Positions 13,887 to 21,892 of a DNA stretch of 24,641 nucleotides are shown here, in pieces. Each line of letters starts with the position of its first letter. Positions within the stretch are counted from its first letter, which is position 1. The notes beneath the pieces were generated by a model. It ran no database searches, was not told the origin of the DNA, and saw only the letters and a program-made list of their open reading frames with translations. A program made the translations under genes and the position numbers. Origin of the DNA: Candidatus Omnitrophota bacterium. Its GTDB lineage: Bacteria; Omnitrophota; 4484-213. The stretch lies in contig QNCL01000008.1 of assembly GCA_003645805.1 (NCBI GenBank), positions 1 through 24,641 of the forward strand, given 5' to 3'.

Positions 13887-14886
13887 CAAGTCCCTCTGTC
13901 TCTTCAAATCCGTAGATGATATTCATATTCTGAACTGCTTGTCCCGCCGCGCCTTTAACCAGATTATCCAGCACTGAGACAATAATCACTCTCTGGCCTT
14001 CTGTTTTTATCCCCAAAGCACAGATATTGGTAAAGAGCACATCCTTTATCTGAGGCATATAATCCCCTGATATTCTAAGAAAGGGAGAAAGGCGATAAAA
14101 CTCCTCATATAATCTTATTATCTCCTTCTGGCTTATCGCTTTATCTAACCAGAGATAGATGGTAGAGAGTATTCCGCGACTGATAGGGACTATGTGGGGA
14201 ACAAAAACAATCTCCTTTCGTTTACCCGTGAGTCTGTATACCTGCTCTTCTATCTCTGGAATATGCTGATGTTCATTTACCTTATAGGCTCTAACACTTC
14301 CTTCCACTTCGCAAAAGTTAAGATGAATGTCGGATTTTCTACCCGCTCCTGTAAGCCCTGTCTTACTATCTATAACTATCCTCTCCACCTCCACCTCTTC
14401 TAACAGAGGAGCAAGCGCTAAAAGCACACTCGTAGGATAGCATCCCGGATTGGCAATCAGATTTGCTTTTTTTATCTCCTCTCTATACAACTCCGATAGA
14501 CCATACACTGCTCGGGAGATAATCTCGGGATAAGTATGCTTTACTCCATAATATTTCTCATAGATCTCGGGGGGAAGGCGATAATCTGCACTCAAATCTA
14601 TCACCTTTTTATTCAGAGTTAAGAACCGAAAGGCTATCTCCATTGAGACTTTGTGAGGAAGGGCTAAGAACACAAGTTCACATCTCTCTGCCACCCTTTC
14701 TACCTCCAGATTTTCGCAAAGCAAAGAAATCTCCTGATAACGCGGAAAGATAAGGTTAAAGGGTTGCTCTTTCTTGAGCAGGGCGGTAAGAGAGGTTATC
14801 TCTACATTTCTGTGTTTGCTCAAAATCCTTACTAATTCACATCCAGTATAGCCTGTTGCTCCTACTACCGCTACCGGCACTCCCAT
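13879..14886 (-). CDS. argC: N-acetyl-gamma-glutamyl-phosphate reductase
   Basis: This NADPH-dependent enzyme reduces N-acetylglutamyl phosphate to the semialdehyde, the third step of arginine synthesis. The 335 residues have the nucleotide site VVGATGYTGCELVR (7-20), the catalytic Cys149 in NPGCYPT, and the GLTGAGR and EHQHIPEI segments that form the rest of the active site. The length is typical of the short bacterial form. No other arg gene lies in the window, so the arginine pathway is dispersed. The gene overlaps ispG by 16 bases and rnfA by 8. Confidence 0.96.
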   Translation of the reverse strand: MGVPVAVVGATGYTGCELVRILSKHRNVEITSLTALLKKEQPFNLIFPRYQEISLLCENLEVERVAERCELVFLALPHKVSMEIAFRFLTLNKKVIDLSADYRLPPEIYEKYYGVKHTYPEIISRAVYGLSELYREEIKKANLIANPGCYPTSVLLALAPLLEEVEVERIVIDSKTGLTGAGRKSDIHLNFCEVEGSVRAYKVNEHQHIPEIEEQVYRLTGKRKEIVFVPHIVPISRGILSTIYLWLDKAISQKEIIRLYEEFYRLSPFLRISGDYMPQIKDVLFTNICALGIKTEGQRVIIVSVLDNLVKGAAGQAVQNMNIIYGFEETEGLDV

Positions 14887-15947
14887 TCCATCTCCTTAAA
14901 TAATATCTCTACCACATCCTTCTCGGGAACACGCCTTATTATCCTTCCCTTCTTAAAGATAACCCCTTCTCCTCCTGCAAAACTAACTCCGATATCTGCT
15001 TCCCTCGCTTCTCCCGGACCATTGACCACACATCCCATTACCGCAATCTTCTGATAAGGAAAATCTTTATCCATCCCCTCTAATCTCCTCTTAACTTCCC
15101 TCACTATCCTTTTCAGATCTACAGAGGTGCGAGCACAAGTAGGACAGGAGATTATCTCGGGTTTAAACCGCCTTAATCCCAAACTCTGCAATATCTCCTT
15201 CGCCACTTCTATCTCGTTTTCTGGCTTATCAGTAAGGGAAACCCTGAGAGTATCTCCAATTCCTTCAGCCAATAAGGTTCCAATTCCTATAGCCGACTTT
15301 ATCAATCCGGTTGTGGCAAACCCTGTTGCGGTCACCCCTAAATGAAAAGGATAATCGCACTTTCTAGCCATTAGTCTATATGCCTGAATAGTGCTTCTTA
15401 CCTCCGAAGACTTTAAGGAGATTATTATATCATAAAACTCAAGGTTCTCCAAAATCCTCAGATAATCCAGAGCCTTCTCCACCATTATCTCTGCTATCCC
15501 TTGATTCCCCTTCTCTTCTGAGGAAGAAACTGCTATTGACCCTGCATTCACTCCTATCCTTATAACCGCCTTTTGTGCTTTTGCCTTCTCTACTATCTTC
15601 TTTATCTGCTCAAACTTAAAGATATTAACAGGATTTAGACGGATAGCATCTACCCCTTTTTCTAAACAGATCAAAGCAAGACGATAATCAAAATGGATAT
15701 CTGCAATTAGAGGGACATCCACCTTCTTTCTTATCTCTTCTATGGCTTGAGCAGAATAGAGATCGGGAATCCCTACCCTCACTATTTCCGCTCCCTTGCT
15801 CTTCAATCTTCTAATTTCCTTCACAGTGCTTTCCACATCCTCTGTGGCTGTCTTTGTCATTCCTTGAACCGAAATAGGGCTTCCCCCTCCAATCTCTATA
15901 TCTCCAACCTTCACCTTTTTTGTTTTTCTCCTCTCTATTCCTTCCAT
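14871..15947 (-). CDS. ispG: 4-hydroxy-3-methylbut-2-enyl-diphosphate synthase
   Basis: This [4Fe-4S] enzyme makes HMBPP from MEcPP in the MEP isoprenoid pathway and needs flavodoxin or ferredoxin as electron donor. The 358 residues cover the TIM barrel and the cluster domain. The cluster ligands are Cys268, Cys271 (SCPTCART) and Cys306 (MGCVVNGPGE), with the Glu of NGPGE as the fourth ligand known in the family. One block usually read as GVTEAG is GVTATG here (204-209). The ATG follows the rseP stop with no gap, and the pairing with rseP is common in bacteria with MEP genes. Confidence 0.97.
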   Translation of the reverse strand: MEGIERRKTKKVKVGDIEIGGGSPISVQGMTKTATEDVESTVKEIRRLKSKGAEIVRVGIPDLYSAQAIEEIRKKVDVPLIADIHFDYRLALICLEKGVDAIRLNPVNIFKFEQIKKIVEKAKAQKAVIRIGVNAGSIAVSSSEEKGNQGIAEIMVEKALDYLRILENLEFYDIIISLKSSEVRSTIQAYRLMARKCDYPFHLGVTATGFATTGLIKSAIGIGTLLAEGIGDTLRVSLTDKPENEIEVAKEILQSLGLRRFKPEIISCPTCARTSVDLKRIVREVKRRLEGMDKDFPYQKIAVMGCVVNGPGEAREADIGVSFAGGEGVIFKKGRIIRRVPEKDVVEILFKEMEWECR

Positions 15948-16976
15948 TTAAGGCGCTGTCTTCCAAAAAGAGATTTTGAGCAAGTCTCCCCAAGTAACTC
16001 CAATAAACAGAAGAAAGAGAATAATCACCCCTATATCTTGCACTATTTGCTGGGTTCTCTCGCTCAAAGGCTTCTTCCTAACCTTCTCTAACCCTAAAAA
16101 CAAAAGATGCCCTCCATCCAGCACAGGGAAAGGCAGAAGATTAAACAAGGCTAAACTTATACTTAAGATAGCCAGAAATTGAAAAAGAGAAGATATGCCT
16201 CTCTCCGCTACTTTTCCTGTCAAGTAAACTATCCCCACAGGACCTGTCAGTGCTTTCCAGGAAACCTTTCCCCGCAGCAAGTTCCATAGCCCTGTGTAGG
16301 TGAGAATAGTCAACTCCAGCGTCTTTCTTCCGGCTAAATACAGAGAAGAAAGAGGACCATAGCTTATCTTTACTATCTCTCCACTGGGAAAGATTCCTAT
16401 CATTTTTCTCCCTTGCTCTATCCTGGGCAGTATACTTACCTTTTTCCTTTCTCCTTCCCTTTCTATAATCAACTCTACCCTTCCTCTGCTTCTCTGAATA
16501 ACTCTGGCCATCTCTTCCCAAGAACGCACCTTTCTTCCATTAACTGCCACCACTTCATCACCTTTTCTAAGAATACCTTGAGCAGGGAATCCTTCCTTTA
16601 CCCTCCCCACACAAGGAGCAAAATGAGAACTTCCAAGCACAAAGATAAGAAAAAAAAGAAGAAAACCAAACAGGTAGTTAAAAATAGAGCCAGCAGCAAT
16701 TATCCAGAATCGCTTCCCTACAGGTTGAGTGAGAAACTCTCCTGTTCTATGTTGGAGTTCTCCTATATTCTCTCCTGCCATCTTCACATATCCACCAAAA
16801 GGGAGTAAGCAGAGAGAATAACGCGTTTCTCCCCTCTTAACGCTCAACACTTCCTTTCCCAAACCCAATGAAAACCTTTCTACCTCCACCCCACTCCTCT
16901 TGGCTATAAGAAAATGTCCAAATTCATGGATAAATATCAGGATATTCAAGACTACTAAAGCAAAAAAGAGGGACAT
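15948..16976 (-). CDS. rseP: Site-2 intramembrane zinc metalloprotease RseP
   Basis: RseP cuts anti-sigma factors and leftover signal peptides within the inner membrane. The 342-residue protein has the zinc motif HEFGH (17-21) in its first helix and the third zinc ligand region NLLPFPVLDGGH near the C-terminus. A single PDZ domain lies at about 115-190 (ILRKGDEVVAVNGRKV). E. coli RseP has two PDZ domains and 450 residues, so this is the short form common in many phyla. There is a GGAGGT 13 bases before the ATG, a rather long spacing. It follows the pseudouridine synthase after a 51-base gap, one of the larger gaps in the cluster. Confidence 0.95.
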   Translation of the reverse strand: MSLFFALVVLNILIFIHEFGHFLIAKRSGVEVERFSLGLGKEVLSVKRGETRYSLCLLPFGGYVKMAGENIGELQHRTGEFLTQPVGKRFWIIAAGSIFNYLFGFLLFFLIFVLGSSHFAPCVGRVKEGFPAQGILRKGDEVVAVNGRKVRSWEEMARVIQRSRGRVELIIEREGERKKVSILPRIEQGRKMIGIFPSGEIVKISYGPLSSLYLAGRKTLELTILTYTGLWNLLRGKVSWKALTGPVGIVYLTGKVAERGISSLFQFLAILSISLALFNLLPFPVLDGGHLLFLGLEKVRKKPLSERTQQIVQDIGVIILFLLFIGVTWGDLLKISFWKTAP

Positions 16977-17027
16977 CTTATTACTTATGACCTCCAGTTT
17001 TTGAATAACAATCCTGTTTTTTTAAAT

Positions 17028-18002
17028 CTATTCCTTCTGAAGGGCGCATCTCCTGATCGCCTCCTGCATATCCTCAGGCAAAGAGGAACAAAACTGCACA
17101 AACTCTTTAGTCTCTGGATGATAAAATCCCAGTTTACTGGAATGCACTGCTTGGCGGGAGATAACGGGCTTTTCTTCTTTACCACCATAGATTCTATCCC
17201 CGGCTACGGGATAGCCTAAATAGGCAAGATGAACCCTTATCTGATGCGTCCTTCCTGTTTCAAGCTGGAGTTCTAAAAGGGTATATTTAGCATAGCGCTG
17301 GAGAACGCGATAGATGGTTATCGCTTCCTTCCCCTGAATATCTATAGCCATCTTCTGCCAGTTTCTTATATCCCTTCCTATGGGTTGAGTGATTCTCCCT
17401 TCATCAAAACGCACTACTCCCCTTACCAAAACTATATACCTCCTTTCCACTTGTCGCTCTTTGAATTGCTTTGCTAAATACTGATGTGCTCTTTCGGTTT
17501 TTGCTATTACCAGTAAACCGGAGGTGTCCTTATCTAAACGATGCACAATCCCGGGTCTTTCTTTATCCATTCCCGAAAGGCTTTGGCAGTGGGCTAACAG
17601 AGCATTTGCTAATGTTCCAAAGTAGTTTCCTTTGCCTGGATGTACCACCATACCTGCTGGTTTATTTACGATAATTATCTGAGCATCTTCATAAAGGATA
17701 TCCAAAGGTAAGGGTTCGGGTGTTAAAGTTTTTTTCTCCTGACATAAACTCTGGATAAATAGCGTTATCTCCTCCCCTTCTTTCACTCTATAATCTAATT
17801 TTGTGTTGACTACTCCATTGACCAGCACCTTCTCCTCTTTGATCAACCTCTGGATGTGCACCCGCGAAATCCCTCTCTCTTTAAGTTCATCCCCCAAATA
17901 GACATCCAGACGCCTCCCTTGTTTTTCTCTGGACACAATAAAAACCTCTTTCTCCTTCCCTGCTCCTATCTCATTTCTCTGGCAATTCTGGGTGAGACGC
18001 AT
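17028..18002 (-). CDS. RluA/RluD-family 23S rRNA pseudouridine synthase
   Basis: This enzyme isomerises uridines to pseudouridine in RNA; RluD-type proteins with an S4 domain act on helix 69 of 23S rRNA. An S4 RNA-binding domain lies at about 28-85 (GRRLDVYLGDEL, RVHIQRLIKEEKVLVNG). The catalytic domain follows, with Asp157 in GIVHRLDKDTSG and LETGRTHQIRVH further on. The ATG at 18002 overlaps lspA by 32 bases and has weak ribosome-site support. A GTG at 17936 with AAAGAGG upstream is an alternative, but it would remove the EVFIV strand usual at the start of the S4 fold, so I keep the ATG. The lspA-rluD order is common in bacteria. Confidence 0.93.
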   Translation of the reverse strand: MRLTQNCQRNEIGAGKEKEVFIVSREKQGRRLDVYLGDELKERGISRVHIQRLIKEEKVLVNGVVNTKLDYRVKEGEEITLFIQSLCQEKKTLTPEPLPLDILYEDAQIIIVNKPAGMVVHPGKGNYFGTLANALLAHCQSLSGMDKERPGIVHRLDKDTSGLLVIAKTERAHQYLAKQFKERQVERRYIVLVRGVVRFDEGRITQPIGRDIRNWQKMAIDIQGKEAITIYRVLQRYAKYTLLELQLETGRTHQIRVHLAYLGYPVAGDRIYGGKEEKPVISRQAVHSSKLGFYHPETKEFVQFCSSLPEDMQEAIRRCALQKE

Positions 18003-18510
18003 AACCTTCTTTCTCGCTAACCCCTGTAGACCTCAAAAGTTTAATCATCGCTATCCCTATTCCAGTGCAAATGAATACATCTGCAAAGTTAAATACAGGC
18101 CAAATACGAAAATCTAAGAAATCAATCACAAACCCCAATCTCAACCTATCCAGCAAATTCCCTGCTGCTCCTGCCAAGATTAGAGCAAGGGGAAATTGCA
18201 AACCCATCTCTTTTTTCTTCTTCAAAAATAGATAATAAAAAAGAAAGATAACCGCTCCCAAACAGAGGAAGAAAAAGAAACGAGGGTGAGTACTGAATAA
18301 ACCGAAGGCTGTCCCTTTATTTTCTACTATGGTGAGATAAAAACACCCCTCTCTTACCGCAAAGGACTTTCCTCTCGGGAGATATTTATACACAACAAAT
18401 TTACTTGCTTGATCCACGAAAAGGAGAGAAAGGATAACAAGAAGAAGTGATATCTTACTTCTATATTCACTTCTCTCTTTTCTTCTGACATTGAATACAA
18501 AACCGCGCAT
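17971..18510 (-). CDS. lspA: Lipoprotein signal peptidase (signal peptidase II)
   Basis: This inner-membrane aspartyl peptidase removes signal peptides from lipidated prolipoproteins, such as the retropepsin-like and LptC-like lipoproteins of this window. The 179 residues include four hydrophobic helices. The catalytic dyad is Asp130 (FVIDF) and Asp144 (NFADVF), with D33 in FVDQASK and GNLLDR (117-122) as further conserved blocks. The stretch between the two catalytic aspartates is shorter than in the Pseudomonas enzyme. The first 44 bases lie within the traR gene in another frame. No later in-frame start keeps the first helix in full, so the ATG at 18510 stands. Confidence 0.95.
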   Translation of the reverse strand: MRGFVFNVRRKERSEYRSKISLLLVILSLLFVDQASKFVVYKYLPRGKSFAVREGCFYLTIVENKGTAFGLFSTHPRFFFFLCLGAVIFLFYYLFLKKKKEMGLQFPLALILAGAAGNLLDRLRLGFVIDFLDFRIWPVFNFADVFICTGIGIAMIKLLRSTGVSEKEGYASHPELPEK

Positions 18511-18829
18511 AAGGAATGGACTTCAGCCGCTCTTCATCAATCTCTTTCTTACAATCCTCGCATTTTCCATACTCTCCTGTCTCCATTTTCTCTAAAGCCC
18601 TCTCTATTTGATAGAGGATCTCTCCTTCGGTAGAAGCAAGTCCTAAGTTGAACTCACGGTTATAGTCATCTGTGGCTATGTCTGCTGGATGATAACTATA
18701 CCCTGAACTCCCTGAAAGTTCTTTCTGCTCTGAACTGATCTCATCCTCTAAATTCTCTATCTCCTTCAACACCCTCTCTCTTTCCTTCAGAAGAAGCCTT
18801 CTAAACTTTTCTCTTTTTTTCTTATCCAT
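18467..18829 (-). CDS. TraR/DksA-family zinc-finger protein (YteA-like)
   Basis: From the ATG at 18829 the product has 120 residues. Residues 1-38 form a charged coiled coil and the C-terminal part holds a four-cysteine zinc finger (C90, C93, C111, C114). Proteins of this family enter the secondary channel of RNA polymerase and alter promoter response, in DksA together with ppGpp. The coil-tip DxxDxA motif of DksA is replaced here by HPADIA (47-52), as I recall for the YteA branch of Gram-positives, so DksA-like stringent control is uncertain. A start 24 bases upstream is possible, but GGAGAGGGGAG stands directly before the 18829 ATG. It overlaps lptC by 8 bases and lspA by 44. Confidence 0.88.
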   Translation of the reverse strand: MDKKKREKFRRLLLKERERVLKEIENLEDEISSEQKELSGSSGYSYHPADIATDDYNREFNLGLASTEGEILYQIERALEKMETGEYGKCEDCKKEIDEERLKSIPYARFCIQCQKKREK

Positions 18830-19538
18830 TTTCTCCCCTCTCCTTCTCTCCATTCTCTTTCCTGCTCTGCTCGGTTATTATCTCCACGCGAGGCTTGCCA
18901 GTAAGGATAAGCCTTTTCTCCTTTATTAGATAAACCGCTCTCTCACCATAGCACCTGTTTTTTTCTCTCTCTATCCTCACTCCTCCTTCAGCGACGATCT
19001 TTATCAACTCCTTCTTTTTCTGGTCAAAGAAGATCTCTATCTCATCCGCGAATATTTTTCCTTCTACATTGGAAACAACCACATTCTTCTTAAACACTGC
19101 TCTGTTGGCTATACTGTCTATCTCCAGCGGTCCGTCACATACAATGGTAGTAATAACCTCTCCCTGTTTAAAAACTCCCTGCACATTCTTTTTCAGGCGC
19201 ACTCTTTTATGTTTCTTATCAAAACTTCCTTCTGCAGATTTTATCAGGAGAGTGCTACCTTCATCCTTTGCCTTCGCCTTTGCCTCTACCTCCTTCAATC
19301 TAATCTTATCTTCTGAGAGAAAAATTGCCTCCTTTCCTTTTATCTCCCACTCCTCCTCCCCTGACGAGGTGTGCGAAAGAAGAGAAAACTCCTGCACCAC
19401 TGGAGCATCCTCTTTCTCCTTCAGAACAGAAGAATACTCACCTTCGCTTTGTTGATAACTTCTCTTTACTTCTTCTTTCTTATCGGAAGAGCAAGCGAAT
19501 AAAAAAAGAGAGAGAAAGATAATAACCAATACCTTCAT
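18822..19538 (-). CDS. LPS-transport lipoprotein with LptC-like and LptA/OstA-like parts
   Basis: The protein (238 residues from the ATG at 19538) has a lipoprotein signal MKVLVIIFLSLFLFAC with Cys16. A charged linker is followed by beta-rich sequence. Residues about 48-130 (EEWEIKGKEAIF, IRLKEVEAKA, STLLIKSAEGSFD) fit LptC. Residues about 134-222 (CDGPLEIDSIANRAVFKKNV, GKIFADEIEIFFDQ, LIKIVAEGGVRI, GERAVYL, LILTGKPRVEI) fit the OstA/LptA repeat fold. It would form part of the periplasmic bridge that carries LPS from the inner to the outer membrane. A TTG at 19589 opens the same frame but would add 17 residues before a perfect lipoprotein signal, so I prefer the ATG. No separate lptA or lptB is in the window. 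Confidence 0.78.
   Translation of the reverse strand: MKVLVIIFLSLFLFACSSDKKEEVKRSYQQSEGEYSSVLKEKEDAPVVQEFSLLSHTSSGEEEWEIKGKEAIFLSEDKIRLKEVEAKAKAKDEGSTLLIKSAEGSFDKKHKRVRLKKNVQGVFKQGEVITTIVCDGPLEIDSIANRAVFKKNVVVSNVEGKIFADEIEIFFDQKKKELIKIVAEGGVRIEREKNRCYGERAVYLIKEKRLILTGKPRVEIITEQSRKENGEKERGENG
18833..18843 (-). promoter_or_regulatory. Ribosome binding site that sets the traR start
   Basis: GGAGAGGGGAG on the minus strand ends 3 bases before the ATG at 18829. It favours this start over the earlier ATG at 18853, which would add eight basic residues. The sequence lies within the last codons of the LptC-like gene, where it encodes Glu/Arg/Gly, so translation of the two genes is probably linked. 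Confidence 0.6.
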
Positions 19539-19592
19539 TAGCATAAACAACAGGAGAGGAAACCTGAAAAGAGGAAGGTTTAGTTGCAATCT

Positions 19593-21869
19593 TCACCACT
19601 TCTTTTCCAGAGAAAGTCGAGCCATTAAGTAAGCAATTGTAGATTCTGCGCCCTGATTAAGATTAAGCCCTTCTTCGGTTAGTCCATCAAAACACCCCCC
19701 GGTTATCCTATCATAGAGCCATTCCTTTTTCAGGTTTTCCCCTAAAAACCAGGCAAAGGAGAGTAAAGCCTTCTTGTAGTAATCCTCGTTTTGGGTTATC
19801 TGATAAGCCCTTAGGTATACCTCCACCATACTATCTGCGTCCACGGGCTGCTGGTCATAGATCGCTCTCTTTCCTTCCTTAAGGTATTCTTCTCTCTTGC
19901 ACCAGCCTTTGTTGCCAATAAGCACCAGTTGGTTGTTCTTTATCAATAAACTGCTTAAGAACGAGAGAGACTCCTCGGCAACCTTAAGATACTCCTTGTT
20001 ATTGCTCATCTTATAAGCAAGAAATAGGGCTTCGGGTAAACGGCCATTGGAGTAGGTAATTATATCCTCAAACCACTTCCATACCCTCCCTGCAGAATTA
20101 GGAGAAAAAACAGAATGCTCATAGAAACTTTTGACTAAACAATCTGCTAACTTCTCCATTTTCTCTTGAATACCCTTTGTCTCCGGATAGGCTTTTTGGT
20201 AATAATACAATCCCATAATAGCAAAGGCTTTGGCACGCAAAAACTTAAGAGTATCTATACACTTCAGAGCATTCTCAAAGATATGCTTAGCGGTCGCCTT
20301 CAGATTCTCATGCAAGTCAGAAGCAACCGCCACTCCTGTAGCCCACAGCGCTCTTCCATATGCATCCTGCTCCTTTTCTCCCGTCTCCAAGAAGTTCTTA
20401 TTATAGTCCATTAAAGTATAGAAGTTCCCATTTGCCTTCTGAGAGAAGTAGAGAAAACTCAGATAGGTGCTGATCAGCCTCAAACTCTTCTCATCATGGT
20501 AATGAGTATGATAACGCACAGCAAAGATTAGGGCACGAGCATTATCATCCAGTGCATATCCTGTAGACCTATTTTGCACAGAATAGACTGCATGTTGAAC
20601 CACTCCGATGTTATCGGTAAGCATCTCTAAGTAGATGGTTTTTAAGGGAGGACGCTTTCTCTTAAAGAATATATGTTTTTCCTTTTTCTCCTTTACTACC
20701 AGATGATAGAAAAGATCGAGATAGCCTTTTGCTACCTTGGGCCAAATAAGCCCTTGCCCATACTTATATGCTTCTCTCTCCAAATGCTTTTTTACTTTAG
20801 GGTTAGTAAGGAGAAAATCTACATTCTCCTGAATAGACCTGGAATCTCTGAATTTCGCCAATAAACCACGCTCACCATAAGAAAGCACCTCTTTAGCATA
20901 AAGATAAGGAGTGGAGATTATCGCTTTCCCGCAAGCCAAGGCATAAGTGAGTGTTCCACTGGCAATCTGGTCTTCGCAAAGATAAGGAGTAAGATAGATA
21001 TCCGTAGCGATTAGATAACGCAATAACTCCTCCAAAGAGAGATACCTGTTTATAAACCGCACATACTCCTCTATCTTCAGCCTTTTTACTTCCTTCTCCA
21101 GAAACTTTCTATACCTTTCTCCTTCCTTCCTTCTCACCTGAGGATGCGTCTCTCCAATTACACAATAGACAAGGTTAGGATACTTGGAAACAAGAGTAGG
21201 AAGAGCGGAAAGAACATATTCTATTCCTTTATTCTCATTAATCAATCCTGCAGTGGAAAGAACAATCTTACCCTTTAAATCCAGATCGCTCTTGGCAGAG
21301 GAAGAAGGATGTAAATGGACAAAGGGAGCGCCATGAGGAATAATTCTTATCTTATTATCTGCTACCTTATACACCTCTCTCAATATCCTCTTCCCTGCTT
21401 CCGTCATCACCACCACTATCCCTTTATCCGCAATGGCTTGAATAATCTTTTTTCTTTTCTCTGTAGGTGAAGGTACAAGGGTATGTAAGGTAGTAACCAC
21501 CGGTTTTTTAATCTGCTCTAAGAACTTGAGCACAAACTCTCCATCCTCGCCTCCAAAGATCCCAAATTCATGCTGAATATTCACCAATCGGCAGTGGGAG
21601 GCGTTTATAAAATCAGCGGCTGCGGCATAACTCGCCTCATCATTCTGGGCAATCTGAAAAACTACTTTTGATCCATAATCATAATTCCCCCCCTCATCGT
21701 TTATGGCTATCAACTCTGACTTTATTAAAGGATTGAATCTATCCAGAGTATCGGTTAAGTCTTTGGTAAAAGTAGCAATTCCACACTCCCGCGGAGGGTA
21801 TGTGCTTACATAGATCACTCGTGGCTTATGAATGCTCTCTTCCAAAATCTTTATCCTTCTAAACTCCAT
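19593..21869 (-). CDS. GT4-type glycosyltransferase fused to a C-terminal helical (glycosidase-like) domain
   Basis: This 758-residue protein has two halves. The first (about 10-395) is a GT-B glycosyltransferase of the GT4 kind: VIYVSTYPPRECGIATFT, NIQHEFGIFGGEDGEF, VTTLHTLVP, IRIIPHGAP, LSTAGLINENKGIEY and the donor-site ASGTLTYALACGKAIISTPY. The second half (about 410-750) is all-helical with repeated aromatic and acidic segments (TGYALDDNARALIFAVRY, GRVWKWFEDIITYSNGRLPEALFLAY, QQPVDADSMVEVYLRAYQ, GGCFDGL). This looks like an alpha/alpha toroid of the type used by glycosidases and epimerases. I infer that it builds and perhaps trims or senses an oligosaccharide; the sugar is unknown. The ATG at 21869 is chosen because AAGAAGG sits 9 bases before it, while the ATG at 21878 directly abuts that site. 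Confidence 0.82.
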   Translation of the reverse strand: MEFRRIKILEESIHKPRVIYVSTYPPRECGIATFTKDLTDTLDRFNPLIKSELIAINDEGGNYDYGSKVVFQIAQNDEASYAAAADFINASHCRLVNIQHEFGIFGGEDGEFVLKFLEQIKKPVVTTLHTLVPSPTEKRKKIIQAIADKGIVVVMTEAGKRILREVYKVADNKIRIIPHGAPFVHLHPSSSAKSDLDLKGKIVLSTAGLINENKGIEYVLSALPTLVSKYPNLVYCVIGETHPQVRRKEGERYRKFLEKEVKRLKIEEYVRFINRYLSLEELLRYLIATDIYLTPYLCEDQIASGTLTYALACGKAIISTPYLYAKEVLSYGERGLLAKFRDSRSIQENVDFLLTNPKVKKHLEREAYKYGQGLIWPKVAKGYLDLFYHLVVKEKKEKHIFFKRKRPPLKTIYLEMLTDNIGVVQHAVYSVQNRSTGYALDDNARALIFAVRYHTHYHDEKSLRLISTYLSFLYFSQKANGNFYTLMDYNKNFLETGEKEQDAYGRALWATGVAVASDLHENLKATAKHIFENALKCIDTLKFLRAKAFAIMGLYYYQKAYPETKGIQEKMEKLADCLVKSFYEHSVFSPNSAGRVWKWFEDIITYSNGRLPEALFLAYKMSNNKEYLKVAEESLSFLSSLLIKNNQLVLIGNKGWCKREEYLKEGKRAIYDQQPVDADSMVEVYLRAYQITQNEDYYKKALLSFAWFLGENLKKEWLYDRITGGCFDGLTEEGLNLNQGAESTIAYLMARLSLEKKW

Positions 21870-21892
21870 AAACCCCATCCTTCTTGAGATTT

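Noticed and set aside
15811..15993. Minus-strand ORF of 60 codons at the rseP-ispG junction
   Set aside because: It overlaps the conserved end of rseP and start of ispG, which abut perfectly, and looks like an out-of-frame read of both.
16141..16521. Minus-strand ORF of 126 codons inside rseP
   Set aside because: It is a different frame of the rseP gene, whose own frame carries HEFGH, the PDZ domain and LDGGH; the ORF product is a charged shadow.
16985..17188. Minus-strand ORF of 67 codons over the end of the pseudouridine synthase gene
   Set aside because: It is mostly a frame shadow of the synthase and has no ribosome site or recognisable motif.
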